Assembly: GCF_014926385.1 (NCBI RefSeq)
Contig: NZ_CP053291.1
Span: 806,001-870,000, forward strand
DNA from: Trueperella pecoris
GTDB lineage: Bacteria; Actinomycetota; Actinomycetes; Actinomycetales; Actinomycetaceae
Length of the DNA: 64,000 bases
Direction of reading: 5' to 3'
Part shown: in pieces, positions 24,792 to 35,321 of the stretch
How the letters are laid out: each line of letters starts with the position of its first letter
How positions within the stretch are numbered: position 1 is the stretch's first letter
Made by a program: the position numbers and the translations under genes
Notes under the pieces: model-generated
Seen by the model: only the letters and a program-made list of their open reading frames with translations
What the model was told of the DNA's origin: nothing
Databases searched by the model: none

Positions 24792-26321
24792 TTGCGCATT
24801 GGTGTACCACGCGAGTCTGACGAACAGGCTCTGGTCGCCGCTACTCCAGACACTGTTGGAAAGCTGATCAAGCTTGGCTACGAGGTGGTCGTGGAACACG
24901 ACGCCGGAGCTAGGGCCAGTTTTCCAGACACACTGTATGACAGTGCTGGGGCGCGGATCGTCAGCAAAGAGGAAGCATGGGCCGCGGATATCGTGACCGC
25001 TTTGGACGCCCCTGCTTCAGCCGAATTGGACATGATGAGGCAGGGCGCAACGTTGATCGCGCGCATGGCTCCGGGGCGTCATCAAGACATTCTCGATGCG
25101 CTCTCGAGCCGCGGCATCACGGGGCTTGCCATGGACATGGTTCCGCGTATTTCGCGCGCCCAGTCGATGGATGTGCTTTCCTCGCTGGCCAACGTTGCCG
25201 GCTACCGAAGCGTCATTGAGGCGGCCCATCATTTCGGGCGTCTCTTCTCCGGCCAAGTCACCGCGGCAGGAAAGGTCGCCCCGGCCAGCGTGTATGTGAT
25301 CGGCGCCGGTGTTGCTGGCCTTGCCGCGATCGGCACAGCCAACTCGATGGGCGCCATCGTCAAGGCTACGGATGTGCGAGCCGAGACGGCCGAACAAGTC
25401 GAGTCCATGGGCGCCCAGTTCGTCGCCATTCCGGTTGCCGCTCAGGAATCCTCCGACGGTTACGCCAAGGAGATGGGGCAGGAGCAGGCTCGCGCTGCTG
25501 AAGCCCTCTACGCCGAGCAGGCTGCGGCAGCTGACGTTGTCATCACAACTGCCGCCATTCCCGGACGTCGCTCACCGGTCCTTTTGACTGCCGAGGCAGT
25601 GGCCGGGATGAAGCCCGGATCCGTCGTCGTGGATATGGGGGCGGCGAACGGCGGAAACGTCGTTGGCTCGCGCCCGGACGAGGTCGTTGTCACCGAAAAC
25701 GGCGTGACGATCATCGGCTATACCGAGCTAGCCGGCCGACTGCCCGCGCAGTCCTCCCAGCTCTATGGCCAGAATGTCGTCAACTTCTTCAAGCTCACCA
25801 CACCGGAGAAGGACGGGATGCTCCATCTGGACCTCGACGATGAGATCGTTCGACAGATGCTGGTCACGCTCGAGGAGCGTGTCATGTTCCCGCCGCCGCC
25901 TGTCAGGGTTTCTGCAGCGCCCGTCGCTCGGCCTGCACCGGTAGCGCCGGCCGAGCCCGAGCCGGTGAAGGAGAAGTCCTGGGTCGCCAAACACTGGTGG
26001 AAGGCGGCCGCCGCCGCGCTCTTTACGTTGCTAATTCTCGCCGCACCGCCGGGAAGTACTACGCACTTCATGGTCTTCCTGCTGTCTGTGGTGATTGGCT
26101 TCTACGTCATCACCGCGGTCACGCACGCCCTTCATACACCGCTGATGTCCGTCACGAATGCGATTTCGGGCATTATCGTTGTGGGGGCTCTGCTGCAGGT
26201 GGGCGCTCATAACCTTGCCGTCCAGATTCTCGCCTTTATCGCGATCGCCGTGGCATCCATCAACATCTTTGGTGGATTCCTCGTCACCGAGCGCATGCTG
26301 AAGATGTTCCATAGGAGCTGA
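24792..26321 (+). CDS. pntA: NAD(P) transhydrogenase subunit alpha
   Basis: A 509-residue protein combining the NAD(H)-binding domain I (1-380; [20 protein letters not shown] near 170 is the Rossmann motif) with a C-terminal membrane domain of about four helices (400-500). Together with PntB it couples proton influx to NADPH formation from NADH. The TTG start has a strong Shine-Dalgarno (AAAGGAG) at 24779-24785. The Pro/Ala/Glu linker at about 365-395 joins the soluble and membrane parts. It is followed after 2 bases by pntB. Confidence 0.97.
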   Translation: MRIGVPRESDEQALVAATPDTVGKLIKLGYEVVVEHDAGARASFPDTLYDSAGARIVSKEEAWAADIVTALDAPASAELDMMRQGATLIARMAPGRHQDILDALSSRGITGLAMDMVPRISRAQSMDVLSSLANVAGYRSVIEAAHHFGRLFSGQVTAAGKVAPASVYVIGAGVAGLAAIGTANSMGAIVKATDVRAETAEQVESMGAQFVAIPVAAQESSDGYAKEMGQEQARAAEALYAEQAAAADVVITTAAIPGRRSPVLLTAEAVAGMKPGSVVVDMGAANGGNVVGSRPDEVVVTENGVTIIGYTELAGRLPAQSSQLYGQNVVNFFKLTTPEKDGMLHLDLDDEIVRQMLVTLEERVMFPPPPVRVSAAPVARPAPVAPAEPEPVKEKSWVAKHWWKAAAAALFTLLILAAPPGSTTHFMVFLLSVVIGFYVITAVTHALHTPLMSVTNAISGIIVVGALLQVGAHNLAVQILAFIAIAVASINIFGGFLVTERMLKMFHRS

Positions 26322-26323
26322 AA

Positions 26324-27757
<1,434 letters not shown>

Positions 27758-27767
27758 GGCTGGCTCG

Positions 27768-27811
27768 GTTGCGGCTTCCCGGCCTCGCGGTTGCGGCTTC
27801 CCGGCCTCGCG
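27768..27811. repeat. 22-bp direct repeat x 2
   Basis: Two tandem copies of a 22-base unit (CGGTTGCGGCTTCCCGGCCT followed by CG) lie directly after pntB and before a long inverted repeat. A second short direct repeat (GCTGTACCGGGC, twice) lies at about 27890-27917 on the other side. Confidence 0.85.
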
Positions 27812-27818
27812 GCTGTAC

Positions 27819-27875
27819 TAAGCTGATTGCCGCTGTAGTAATCTACGCCAGATTACTACAGCGGCAATCAGCTTA
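27819..27875. repeat. Perfect 26-bp inverted repeat with 5-base loop
   Basis: 27819-27844 (beginning TAAGCTGATTGCCGC) is the exact reverse complement of 27850-27875; the loop is ACGCC. The stem is only moderately GC-rich and has no T-tail, unlike the intrinsic terminators elsewhere in this window. It lies between pntB and the rpsT terminator and is flanked by short direct repeats. It may be a small non-coding repetitive element or an unusually long mRNA 3' hairpin. Confidence 0.9.
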
Positions 27876-27958
27876 ATAGGGTCTGGGCGGGCTGTACCGG
27901 GCGCGCTGTACCGGGCAGGCCGCGCCGGGCACGCCCACCTCCTGCGCACCAACGGTAA

Positions 27959-27995
27959 CAAAAAAGGAGGGGCAGACCAATGGTCTGCCCCTCCT
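27959..27995 (-). terminator. Rho-independent terminator of rpsT
   Basis: A 15-bp stem (AGGAGGGGCAGACCA) is followed on the minus strand by six Ts. It begins 22 bases after the rpsT stop. Confidence 0.93.
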
Positions 27996-28016
27996 ACGAG
28001 CTTTACTCTGAAGAGC

Positions 28017-28283
28017 TTAGCCTTCGATCTTAGCCACAAGCTTGGCAAGCTTCGACTTGCGGTTAGCGGCCTGGTTACGGTGAATAACACCCTTCGAGAC
28101 AGCCTTGTCGAGCTTGCGGGATGCGGTGCGAAGCGCAGCTTCAGCCTCTTCGGCGTTGCCAGCGGCGGCAGCTTCGCGGACCTTGCGGACCAGGGTGCGA
28201 ACCTCGGTCTTGACGGCCTTGTTGCGAAGACGACGCTTTTCGTTGGTCTTGATGCGCTTGATCTGGGACTTGATGTTTGCCAC
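28017..28283 (-). CDS. rpsT: 30S ribosomal protein S20
   Basis: An 88-residue basic protein beginning with [20 protein letters not shown], the S20 hallmark, and consisting of helices that pack against 16S rRNA. The GTG at 28283 with an upstream GAAAGAG is the natural start; the open frame upstream of it is not conserved. It is a single-gene unit closed by a strong terminator at 27959-27995. Many actinobacteria place rpsT near holA and lepA, as here. Confidence 0.97.
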   Translation of the reverse strand: MANIKSQIKRIKTNEKRRLRNKAVKTEVRTLVRKVREAAAAGNAEEAEAALRTASRKLDKAVSKGVIHRNQAANRKSKLAKLVAKIEG

Positions 28284-28447
28284 TGAATAACTCTTTCGTT
28301 GTAAATGGTTGGCCCCTTGCGGGCCGCGGGTCGGTTGAGGGCTTGCCACCTTCGGACTGAGGCGTGGGGCGCCCGTGGAAAGAAGGATGACCGGACCTTT
28401 CACCCGACCAGGTTCAAAGTCCAATTAAGTACTTTAGCAAAGCAGTC

Positions 28448-28507
28448 GGCGCCGCAAAAGTGAGGCCAGATGCGGATTGTGGTGCATCTGCTCACGTTTG
28501 CGGCGCC
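28448..28507. repeat. Long imperfect hairpin
   Basis: 28448-28464 (GGCGCCGCAAAAGTGAG) pairs with 28491-28507 at 16 of 17 positions, and an inner AGATGC/GCATCT pair extends the structure. It lies downstream of the csbD-like gene and may form part of its 3' end; no T-run follows. Confidence 0.75.
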
Positions 28508-28529
28508 GTAAGCGCCTGAGCCCGAGAAT

Positions 28530-28555
28530 CACGTTCGGCGACAACGCCGAACGTG
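28530..28555 (-). terminator. Hairpin after the csbD-like gene
   Basis: A perfect 11-bp stem (CACGTTCGGCG) with an ACAA loop lies about 25 bases past the csbD-like stop. It has no T-tail, so termination is likely but not certain. Confidence 0.6.
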
Positions 28556-28580
28556 CCTACGCGGCTGAGCGGCTGGCGAG

Positions 28581-28793
28581 TTACTTATTGCCCTTCAGCT
28601 TATCGATCGCGTCATTGACGACGCCTTTGGCCTTTTCGGCAGCGTTTGCGACCTTATCCTTGATGTCGGCTGACATCTGGTCCTTCTTGCCTTCGAATTC
28701 CAGGCTCTCGTTGTCGGTTGCCTTGCCGGCAGCCTCCTTGGCCTTTCCGCCGAGGTCTTCTGCCGTGTTCTTGATGTCATCTCCGAGACTCAT
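28581..28793 (-). CDS. CsbD-like stress protein
   Basis: A 70-residue, Lys/Glu/Asp/Ala-rich hydrophilic protein (GKAKEAAGKATDNESLEFEGK) of the CsbD family, small general-stress proteins without a known biochemical role. The ATG at 28793 has a Shine-Dalgarno (TAAGGA) at a good distance; the ATG six bases upstream would touch that site. It is transcribed alone. Confidence 0.87.
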   Translation of the reverse strand: MSLGDDIKNTAEDLGGKAKEAAGKATDNESLEFEGKKDQMSADIKDKVANAAEKAKGVVNDAIDKLKGNK

Positions 28794-28876
28794 GGTCATT
28801 CCTTACGTTGAACTTGAAGCTTGGAAACTCCCTGACCACACCAACACTAAGTGGCCAACCTTGGAAAACCCTGGCA

Positions 28877-29518
28877 TTAACCGTGGAGCTCCTTGAGAGC
28901 GGCGACGACGGCGTCGTACCGAGCGCGGTCGAGGGTACTGCCCTCGCGGCGAACCTGGCCGACATGCGCGACGAGAAGGCGATCGAGCCGGACCTCCGAG
29001 TTGCGGCCCTTGCTGTCCCAGGGGCCGCTGCCGATATCCAGCCAATGGCGCCCCTGCCCTTCCTCGTATCCCGTGTAGGAGTCGTGATCCTTGCTGCTCA
29101 TCTGCGCGAAGATGACGTGGTCATCCATATCGGCGACGACGAGCACGGGCCGATCTTTTCCGCGTCCGTCGTTTTCGTCGAATGGCACCCACGCCCACAC
29201 GACCTCGCCGGGATCGGGGAAACCGTCGTGACGTGGCTGATACTCGAAACTGGGCAGTCCCACCGTGGCAATCGGCCACGCGACAGCCTGCTCGTCGCGG
29301 CCAGGTAGCGAGAACGAAGGCTTATTCCCAGCCCGGCTCGGCTTCCCAGATACGCTCGTCCTTCCAGGCTGCCCGGCCTTCGTGGCCCGGGTCGGTTGAG
29401 AGGACCGACGAGCCGGCTTACGCGAGGCGCTCTTGTCTTTCGCCGCACTCATGACGTCGCGCGCCACGGATCGGCCGACGGAGAAGACGATCTGGAGGAG
29501 AGAATCCTTGAAAGACAT
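28877..29518 (-). CDS. PemK/MazF-like protein with long basic N-terminus
   Basis: A 213-residue protein whose second half (about 100-213) resembles the PemK/MazF fold: DPGEVVWAWVPFDENDGRGKDRPVLVVA matches the conserved start of that domain. The first 90 residues are an amphipathic segment followed by an Arg/Lys/Ser/Pro-rich stretch that looks disordered. Classical members are mRNA interferases with a small antitoxin gene upstream. Here the upstream gene (3-base gap) encodes a PH-domain membrane protein instead, so either this is not a toxin or its antitoxin lies elsewhere. Many actinobacteria have such solitary PemK-like proteins. Confidence 0.8.
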   Translation of the reverse strand: MSFKDSLLQIVFSVGRSVARDVMSAAKDKSASRKPARRSSQPTRATKAGQPGRTSVSGKPSRAGNKPSFSLPGRDEQAVAWPIATVGLPSFEYQPRHDGFPDPGEVVWAWVPFDENDGRGKDRPVLVVADMDDHVIFAQMSSKDHDSYTGYEEGQGRHWLDIGSGPWDSKGRNSEVRLDRLLVAHVGQVRREGSTLDRARYDAVVAALKELHG

Positions 29519-29521
29519 CGG

Positions 29522-30010
29522 CTATTCCTGATCTACATCGTTGAGAAGGTTGATGACGTCGACATGGAGACGTTCGGCGTCGGGAACGTCGTGCAGGTAG
29601 AGCGGATTGTCTGCCGACGTCTCCAGCACGAGCGTGCCGCAGCCGAAGAAGCGGTCCACAAGGTCACGCTCATAGGAGGCGCTCGAAATGCGGGAGAGAG
29701 GAATGTCGTGGCCGGATTTATTGAAGATTCCGGAGCGCGTGATGATGCGGCGCGAGGTGACGGTGTATGTCGTCGTCAACCACTGCAGCCACGGTATTGC
29801 GAAGAGGAAGAGCACTAAAACCGCGCCGGTTGCTCCCACGGCCCACGGCCCCCACGGTGAGAGCGAGTCTGGCATGAACGCGAGGGCCAACGAGACCGCG
29901 ACGACGACGATGACGAGCGCCGCGATGTTGCCGAAGAGTGCCTTGATGTGTTCGCGCATGTGGCGTACGACGTATTCGTCTGTTGCCAGTAATTTCTCAT
30001 TAAATCCCAT
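29522..30010 (-). CDS. PH-domain membrane protein
   Basis: A 162-residue protein with two adjacent membrane segments (about 28-48 and 55-77) and a bacterial PH domain (TYTVTSRRIITRSGIFNKSGHDIPLSRISS, about 80-150). The ATG at 30010 follows an internal stretch of the open frame that shows no membrane-protein character. bPH proteins of this size occur in stress or secretion contexts; the role here is unknown. It lies 3 bases before the PemK-like gene, with the unknown membrane protein gene 31 bases upstream. Confidence 0.85.
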   Translation of the reverse strand: MGFNEKLLATDEYVVRHMREHIKALFGNIAALVIVVVAVSLALAFMPDSLSPWGPWAVGATGAVLVLFLFAIPWLQWLTTTYTVTSRRIITRSGIFNKSGHDIPLSRISSASYERDLVDRFFGCGTLVLETSADNPLYLHDVPDAERLHVDVINLLNDVDQE

Positions 30011-30041
30011 AGCCCTATCTTCCCACATGCTCCGGGCGAGG

Positions 30042-30674
30042 TTACAGCCAAATGAAGAGGCTGACGATGACCAGGAAGCCAATCAGGGGCAACGAGGCGA
30101 GAGTGATCGTTGCGGAGGCGAGCGTCCAGCGTAGGTCGTCCCTCAGGTGGGGTGCTTCCTCGATGCCGCCCGCTTGGGCGATCGCCGCGCGTTGGGCAGC
30201 CTCGAGCCGGGGGAGGAAGACGTTCTTCTTCAGGGAAGCTTCCCGTTCGGCGGCGGCGAGACGTTCGCGTGCGGCCAGGCGCTCGGCCTCGGCGCGCATT
30301 CCCTGCGGGTTAGGGCCGGAGATGACCTCGCCATTCTCGTCAATAACGACGCCGTCTCCGCCGCGCATCGAAAGCTCGGCGGCTCCCGTGGGGGCTTGGT
30401 AGCTTTGGCGTAGCCTCTCGATGTAGCGATCGACGCCCTGCTCTAGGCGCCTGCGGCGGAGCGCGAAAAAGACCAAGACGAGTGAAAAGAAGACGCCGGC
30501 ACCGAACGGGATCCACGCCGCGGGCGACGAGGAGTGGTTGCCGGCTTGCCAACCGACCACAAGCAACAGTGCGTTGCCGACTCCAGCGAGGCTGACGAGG
30601 GCTTTTCCGGGCAGGCGTGAGAGCCGCTCGATCGCGGGAAGGAACAGATTCATGGATCCAGGGCCTAGGCTCAT
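30042..30674 (-). CDS. Unknown membrane protein with central coiled coil
   Basis: I do not recognise this 210-residue protein. Hydrophobic segments lie at about 23-43 and 50-70, and a C-terminal one at about 188-210. Between them is a charged Ala/Glu/Arg-rich helical stretch (125-165: AEAERLAARERLAAAERE) facing the cytoplasm. An alternative ATG at 30653 removes seven residues. It starts the minus-strand cluster with the PH-domain and PemK-like genes and diverges from lepA. Confidence 0.65.
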   Translation of the reverse strand: MSLGPGSMNLFLPAIERLSRLPGKALVSLAGVGNALLLVVGWQAGNHSSSPAAWIPFGAGVFFSLVLVFFALRRRRLEQGVDRYIERLRQSYQAPTGAAELSMRGGDGVVIDENGEVISGPNPQGMRAEAERLAARERLAAAEREASLKKNVFLPRLEAAQRAAIAQAGGIEEAPHLRDDLRWTLASATITLASLPLIGFLVIVSLFIWL

Positions 30675-30821
30675 GCGTTGAATTGTGTCACGAAGGATAC
30701 GCGCCGCGGCGAAACTTTCGCTGAGGGAGGCATACTATCCGCCTAACCTCACACAGCCACCCGCGCGATGCTCGCCAGGGCGCTGGTATCGTTATGACCG
30801 ACTGTTATGTGAAGGAGACTC

Positions 30822-32681
30822 GTGCCCGTTTCTAACGCACCTGAGCTGGCGAAGATCCAGCCTGCGACCACCCCGGCGTCGAAGATCAGAAATTTCTGCA
30901 TCATCGCCCACATTGACCACGGCAAGTCCACGCTTGCCGATCGCATGCTACAGCTGACGGACATCGTCACTGAGCGTGAGATGCGAGCCCAGTATCTCGA
31001 CCGCATGGATATCGAGCGCGAGCGCGGCATTACGATTAAGTCGCAGGCTGTGCGCATGCCGTGGACGGTCGACGGCGAAGCCTATGCCCTGAACATGATC
31101 GACACCCCCGGGCACGTGGATTTCGCCTACGAGGTCTCGCGATCGCTGGCGGCGTGCGAGGGTGCGATCCTTCTTGTTGATTCCGCGCAGGGCATCGAGG
31201 CGCAGACGCTTGCCAACCTTTACATGGCTCTTGATAATGATCTCGTCATCATTCCCGTCCTTAATAAGATTGACCTTCCCGCGGCCAACCCGGATAAGTA
31301 TGCCGAAGAGCTCGCCGCGCTCATCGGGTGCGAGCCGGAGGATTGCATCCGCGTGTCGGGCAAGACCGGCGAGGGCGTGGACGTGCTTCTGGACCGCATC
31401 GTCAACGAGATTCCGGCGCCCGTGGGCGATCCGGAGGGCGAGGCGCGCGCGATGATTTTCGACTCGGTCTACGATTCCTACCGTGGCGTGGTCACGTACG
31501 TGCGTGTGGTCGACGGCAGCCTGACCCCGCGTCAACGTGTCCAAATGATGTCTACCCACGCCAACCACGAGCTGCTCGAGATCGGTGTTATCTCCCCTGA
31601 GCCTAAGCCCTCGGCCGGCCTTGGTGTCGGCGAGGTCGGGTACCTGATCACGGGCGTCAAAGACGTGTGCCAGTCCCGCGTCGGTGACACGGTCACCGAT
31701 GCGCGCAATCCTGCCCGTGAGGCTCTCTCCGGTTACCGTGATCCGAAGCCCATGGTCTATTCGGGCATCTACCCGATCGACGGCTCGGACTATCCGGCGC
31801 TACGCGACGCGCTGGACAAGCTCAAGCTCAACGACGCCGCCCTGACCTACGAGCCCGAGAACTCGGTTGCCCTCGGGTTTGGCTTCCGCTGTGGCTTCTT
31901 GGGACTGCTACACCTAGAGATCGTGACCGAGCGCCTCGAGCGAGAGTTCGACCTCGATCTGATCGCCACAGCCCCGTCGGTCATCTACCGTGTGATCGCT
32001 GAGGGTGGCGCCGAACACGTCGTGTCCAATCCTTCAGAGTTTCCCGAAGGGAAGATTAAGGCCATCTATGAGCCGCTCGTCAACGCCACGATTCTGACCC
32101 CCACCGATTACGTGGGAACGACGATGGAGTTGTGCCAGCAGCGCCGAGGCATGCTCCAGGGCATGGACTACCTGTCATCCGATCGCGTGGAATTGCGCTA
32201 CAAGTTGCCGCTCGCCGAGATCGTCACGGACTTCTTTGACCAGCTCAAGTCCCGTACGAAGGGCTACGCCTCGCTCGACTATAAGGAAGAGGGGGAGCAA
32301 GAGGCGGACCTGGTCAAGGTTGACATCCTGCTCAACGGCGAAAAGGTCGACGCCTTCTCCGCGATCGTGCACCGCGACAACGCCTACCACTACGGTGTGG
32401 AAATGACCGGCAAGCTCAAGGGCCTCATTCCTCGCCAGCAGTTTGAGATTCCCGTCCAGGCGGCCGTCGGCTCCCGCATCATTGCCCGCGAGACCATCCG
32501 CGCGTTGCGCAAGGACATGCTCGCCAAGTGTTATGGCGGCGACATCTCGCGTAAGCGCAAGCTCTTGGAGAAGCAGAAGGAGGGCAAGAAGCGTATGAAG
32601 TCCATCGGCCGCGTGGATGTGCCCCAGGAGGCTTTCGTCGCCGCGCTTTCCTCCGAGATGCCAGAGTCTAAGAAGAAGTAG
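30822..32681 (+). CDS. lepA: Elongation factor 4 (LepA) GTPase
   Basis: A 619-residue translational GTPase. G-domain motifs: AHIDHGKST (about 29-37), DTPGHVDF (near 91) and NKID (near 149). The EF4-specific C-terminal domain ([25 protein letters not shown], 565-590) is intact. It back-translocates or remodels stalled ribosomes. The GTG start is preceded by GAAGGAGA. It is directly followed by trmB with no gap and probably heads the lepA-trmB-hemW operon. Confidence 0.98.
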   Translation: MPVSNAPELAKIQPATTPASKIRNFCIIAHIDHGKSTLADRMLQLTDIVTEREMRAQYLDRMDIERERGITIKSQAVRMPWTVDGEAYALNMIDTPGHVDFAYEVSRSLAACEGAILLVDSAQGIEAQTLANLYMALDNDLVIIPVLNKIDLPAANPDKYAEELAALIGCEPEDCIRVSGKTGEGVDVLLDRIVNEIPAPVGDPEGEARAMIFDSVYDSYRGVVTYVRVVDGSLTPRQRVQMMSTHANHELLEIGVISPEPKPSAGLGVGEVGYLITGVKDVCQSRVGDTVTDARNPAREALSGYRDPKPMVYSGIYPIDGSDYPALRDALDKLKLNDAALTYEPENSVALGFGFRCGFLGLLHLEIVTERLEREFDLDLIATAPSVIYRVIAEGGAEHVVSNPSEFPEGKIKAIYEPLVNATILTPTDYVGTTMELCQQRRGMLQGMDYLSSDRVELRYKLPLAEIVTDFFDQLKSRTKGYASLDYKEEGEQEADLVKVDILLNGEKVDAFSAIVHRDNAYHYGVEMTGKLKGLIPRQQFEIPVQAAVGSRIIARETIRALRKDMLAKCYGGDISRKRKLLEKQKEGKKRMKSIGRVDVPQEAFVAALSSEMPESKKK

Positions 32682-33488
32682 ATGAACGATCACAGTGTTC
32701 ACGGCTGCCCGCAGGGGCAGGACAACCCCAACTATGGGCGCATCATGTCCTTCACTCGCCGCGGCTCGCGCTTGGGCGATAAGTACGAGAAGGTCATGGC
32801 CGAATTCGGGCCGAAGTACGTCATCGATTACCCGGAGGGTGCGGCTCAAACTACGATTGCGCAGGACGCCTTTGTCGATCTCAACGCGGCCTTTGGCCGT
32901 AGCGCGCCGCTCGTGGTGGAGATCGGGCCCGGTTCGGGCGAGCAGACGATGTCCGCCGCCCTTGCCCACCCAGAGTGGAACTTCCTGGCGTTGGAGGCCT
33001 GGTCGCCGGGCGTTGCTCGGTGCGTGAACGCGGCCGTGCGTGAGGGCGTGAGCAACGTGCGCATTATGGAAATCGACGCTGCCCAGGCGCTTCCCATCCT
33101 CTTCCGTCGCGGGGATTTGGAGAATCCGCGAGCACACGAGATGTGGACGTTCTTCCCCGACCCGTGGCGAAAGAAGCGCCACCGCAAGCGTCGTATCGTC
33201 TCGGATGAATTCGCTCAGACCGCAGCGCTCGTCCTCGAAGAAGGGGGAGTGTGGCGCCTGGCGACGGACTGGGCCGACTACGCGTGGCAGATGCGTGACG
33301 TGGTGGCGGACAGCTCCCACTTCGACAATGCGTACGCCGGGCTGAACCTCGACGAGGCGGACGAGGGGAAGTACACGGGTGGATTTGCCCCGCGTTGGGA
33401 CGGGCGCGTCATGACGCGCTTCGAATCCCGCGGCATCGAGGCGGGCCGCACAATCTACGACATTGAGGCGATCCGCAGGCGTGACTGA
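32682..33488 (+). CDS. trmB: tRNA (guanine-46-N7)-methyltransferase
   Basis: A 268-residue SAM-dependent methyltransferase with motif I VVEIGPGSGE (about 80-89) and the family signature FFPDPWRKKRHRKRR (about 157-171). The first 45 residues (SFTRRGSRLGDKY) match actinobacterial TrmB. The ATG abuts the lepA stop. Its last 8 bases overlap the proposed hemW start. Confidence 0.95.
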   Translation: MNDHSVHGCPQGQDNPNYGRIMSFTRRGSRLGDKYEKVMAEFGPKYVIDYPEGAAQTTIAQDAFVDLNAAFGRSAPLVVEIGPGSGEQTMSAALAHPEWNFLALEAWSPGVARCVNAAVREGVSNVRIMEIDAAQALPILFRRGDLENPRAHEMWTFFPDPWRKKRHRKRRIVSDEFAQTAALVLEEGGVWRLATDWADYAWQMRDVVADSSHFDNAYAGLNLDEADEGKYTGGFAPRWDGRVMTRFESRGIEAGRTIYDIEAIRRRD

Positions 33489-34638
33489 CGTCGATCTTGC
33501 CAGTATCGCGGGCCCGGTCGAGGATTTTTCGGCCTACGTTCACGTTCCCTTCTGCTCGGTGCGGTGCGGGTATTGCGACTTCAACACCTACACCAACCTC
33601 GACTTTGGTGGTGGGGCGAGTGCCAGCCGTTTCGCCCAGACCTTGATCCTCGAGATCGAGCTGGCGCGCGACGTCGTCGCCCCCAGCGGGCTTCGAACCG
33701 TGTTTTTTGGCGGCGGGACGCCCACGATGCTTCCGGCCACGGACCTGGCCGCGATCATGTCTGCGTTACGTGAGGCCTTCGGCACGCCCGAGCTGGAGGT
33801 GACTACGGAGGCGAACCCCGAGACGGTGACTCGTGCCGATCTGGAGGCGCTCGCCGAGGCAGGATTTACCAGGTTCTCCTTCGGAATGCAGTCCGCGGTT
33901 GACCACGTGCTCAAGGTACTCGACCGCAAACACACCCCTGGCCAGGTCAGCGCTGTCGCGGCGTGGGCCCGGGAGCTCGGGTTGGAGTTTTCGCTCGACC
34001 TGATCTACGGCGCGCCGGGAGAATCGCGTGAGGATTGGCAGGCCTCGCTCGACGCCGCGATCGAACTCGAGCCGGGGCACATTTCGGCTTATGGGCTCAC
34101 AATCGAGAACGGCACCAAGATGGGCGGCCAGTTGCGCCGCGGAGAGATTGCGCCACCCGACCCGGACGAGCTCGCCCTCAAATATGAAATGGCAGACGAC
34201 ACCCTCTCGGCAGCCGGCTATTCCTGGTACGAGGTCTCTAACTGGGCCAAGCCGGGCAAGGCCAGCGAACATAACCGCGCCTATTGGACGAACGCCAACT
34301 GGTGGGGATTCGGGCCTGGCGCACACAGCCACATCAACGGCTGGCGCTTTTGGAACCTCAAGCACCCCATCGCTTATACGGGCAAACTTGACCAGGGCAT
34401 CGCCCCGATCGGCGGGGGAGAGCATCTGTCGCCGGAGGAGCGCAGGGAAGAAGACATCATGCTGGGCATCCGGTTGCGCGAGGGTATCTCCTCCGACGGT
34501 GTGCCGGCCCACGTGATCGCTTCGCTCATCGCTGATGAGCTCATCGATTCCAGCGCTACGTTCACCGGGCGCATACGCTTGACTCGCAAGGGCCGGCTCC
34601 TGGCCGACACCGTTATTCGTGCCCTGTGGGGCGTTTAG
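33481..34638 (+). CDS. hemW: HemW-like radical SAM haem chaperone
   Basis: A 385-residue radical SAM protein with the cluster motif CSVRCGYCDF (CxxxCxxC) near residue 22 and the HemW-type FGGGTPT, SFGMQS and AYGLTIENGTK segments. HemW binds haem and is often misnamed oxygen-independent coproporphyrinogen oxidase; the fourth Cys found in HemN (CxxxCxxCxC) is replaced here by Phe, favouring HemW. The GTG at 33481 overlaps the trmB stop by 8 bases; a TTG at 33463 is possible. Confidence 0.93.
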   Translation: MTDVDLASIAGPVEDFSAYVHVPFCSVRCGYCDFNTYTNLDFGGGASASRFAQTLILEIELARDVVAPSGLRTVFFGGGTPTMLPATDLAAIMSALREAFGTPELEVTTEANPETVTRADLEALAEAGFTRFSFGMQSAVDHVLKVLDRKHTPGQVSAVAAWARELGLEFSLDLIYGAPGESREDWQASLDAAIELEPGHISAYGLTIENGTKMGGQLRRGEIAPPDPDELALKYEMADDTLSAAGYSWYEVSNWAKPGKASEHNRAYWTNANWWGFGPGAHSHINGWRFWNLKHPIAYTGKLDQGIAPIGGGEHLSPEERREEDIMLGIRLREGISSDGVPAHVIASLIADELIDSSATFTGRIRLTRKGRLLADTVIRALWGV

Positions 34639-34647
34639 GAGACAACC

Positions 34648-35274
34648 ATGCACCGTGATTACATCGTCTTTACACTTCTTGGCCTCCTGATTGGCCTGCC
34701 GCTGCTATACACGGCATTCGCGCTCGTCTCGAAAAACTCGAAGGGAAGCTGGGATGAGGCCTCGCGGCTGAAGGGGCGCATGCGCGCCGAGGGGTGGCGG
34801 GTGAAGGATACGACTGACAACCTCGCCTTGTTCCTACTCGGCACGGCCGACTTGCCAGAATTTTGGCCGATTAGCGCCAAGGCGCACGGAATCGAGGCGG
34901 TCAGTTCCGGTCGGCGCCGGCCCGCGTGGCGGGCGGGAACATTCGTTGCCCCGTCGGTGGGGACACACATGTTCTTCACTCTCGAGATACCGCAGCGCTC
35001 GGACGGCGCGGAGCCTGAATTTTCCGAAGCGCTCGTGCGCGTCGTGGACGGGGAACTCGTGTACGAAGGGGCCGGTGACGTTCCGGCATTCCTCGACGAC
35101 GCCGTACGGCGCTTCCTCCTCGGATGGCCGGGCTTGCAGGCGGCGCATTTCCTTGGGGAGAAGGTGACGTTCATGTTTGACGGCCACCGCGAGGATCAGG
35201 TGGAGCGGCTCAAGACCGTCGACGAGCACGCCCAGGGGATCATCGGGTTGATCCCCGAGGAGGCGTGGACGTAG
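34648..35274 (+). CDS. Unknown membrane-anchored protein
   Basis: I do not recognise this 208-residue protein. One N-terminal membrane segment (about 7-28) is followed by a soluble domain of about 175 residues with no clear motif; composition is normal and no Cys is present. A good RBS (TTAGGAGACAACC) and a 9-base gap after hemW place it in the lepA-trmB-hemW operon. It is probably a lineage-specific envelope protein. Confidence 0.7.
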   Translation: MHRDYIVFTLLGLLIGLPLLYTAFALVSKNSKGSWDEASRLKGRMRAEGWRVKDTTDNLALFLLGTADLPEFWPISAKAHGIEAVSSGRRRPAWRAGTFVAPSVGTHMFFTLEIPQRSDGAEPEFSEALVRVVDGELVYEGAGDVPAFLDDAVRRFLLGWPGLQAAHFLGEKVTFMFDGHREDQVERLKTVDEHAQGIIGLIPEEAWT

Positions 35275-35321
35275 ACGGCGTCGTGCGGACGGTGCCGGAC
35301 GACTCGGCGTCGTCGGTGAGT

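Larger units (their letters stand above)
28284..28580. other. Non-coding stretch between csbD-like gene and rpsT
   Basis: No gene is supported in this 297-base interval. It holds the rpsT 5' region (28284 to about 28440) and two inverted repeats at 28448-28507 and 28530-28555, described separately. Confidence 0.6.
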
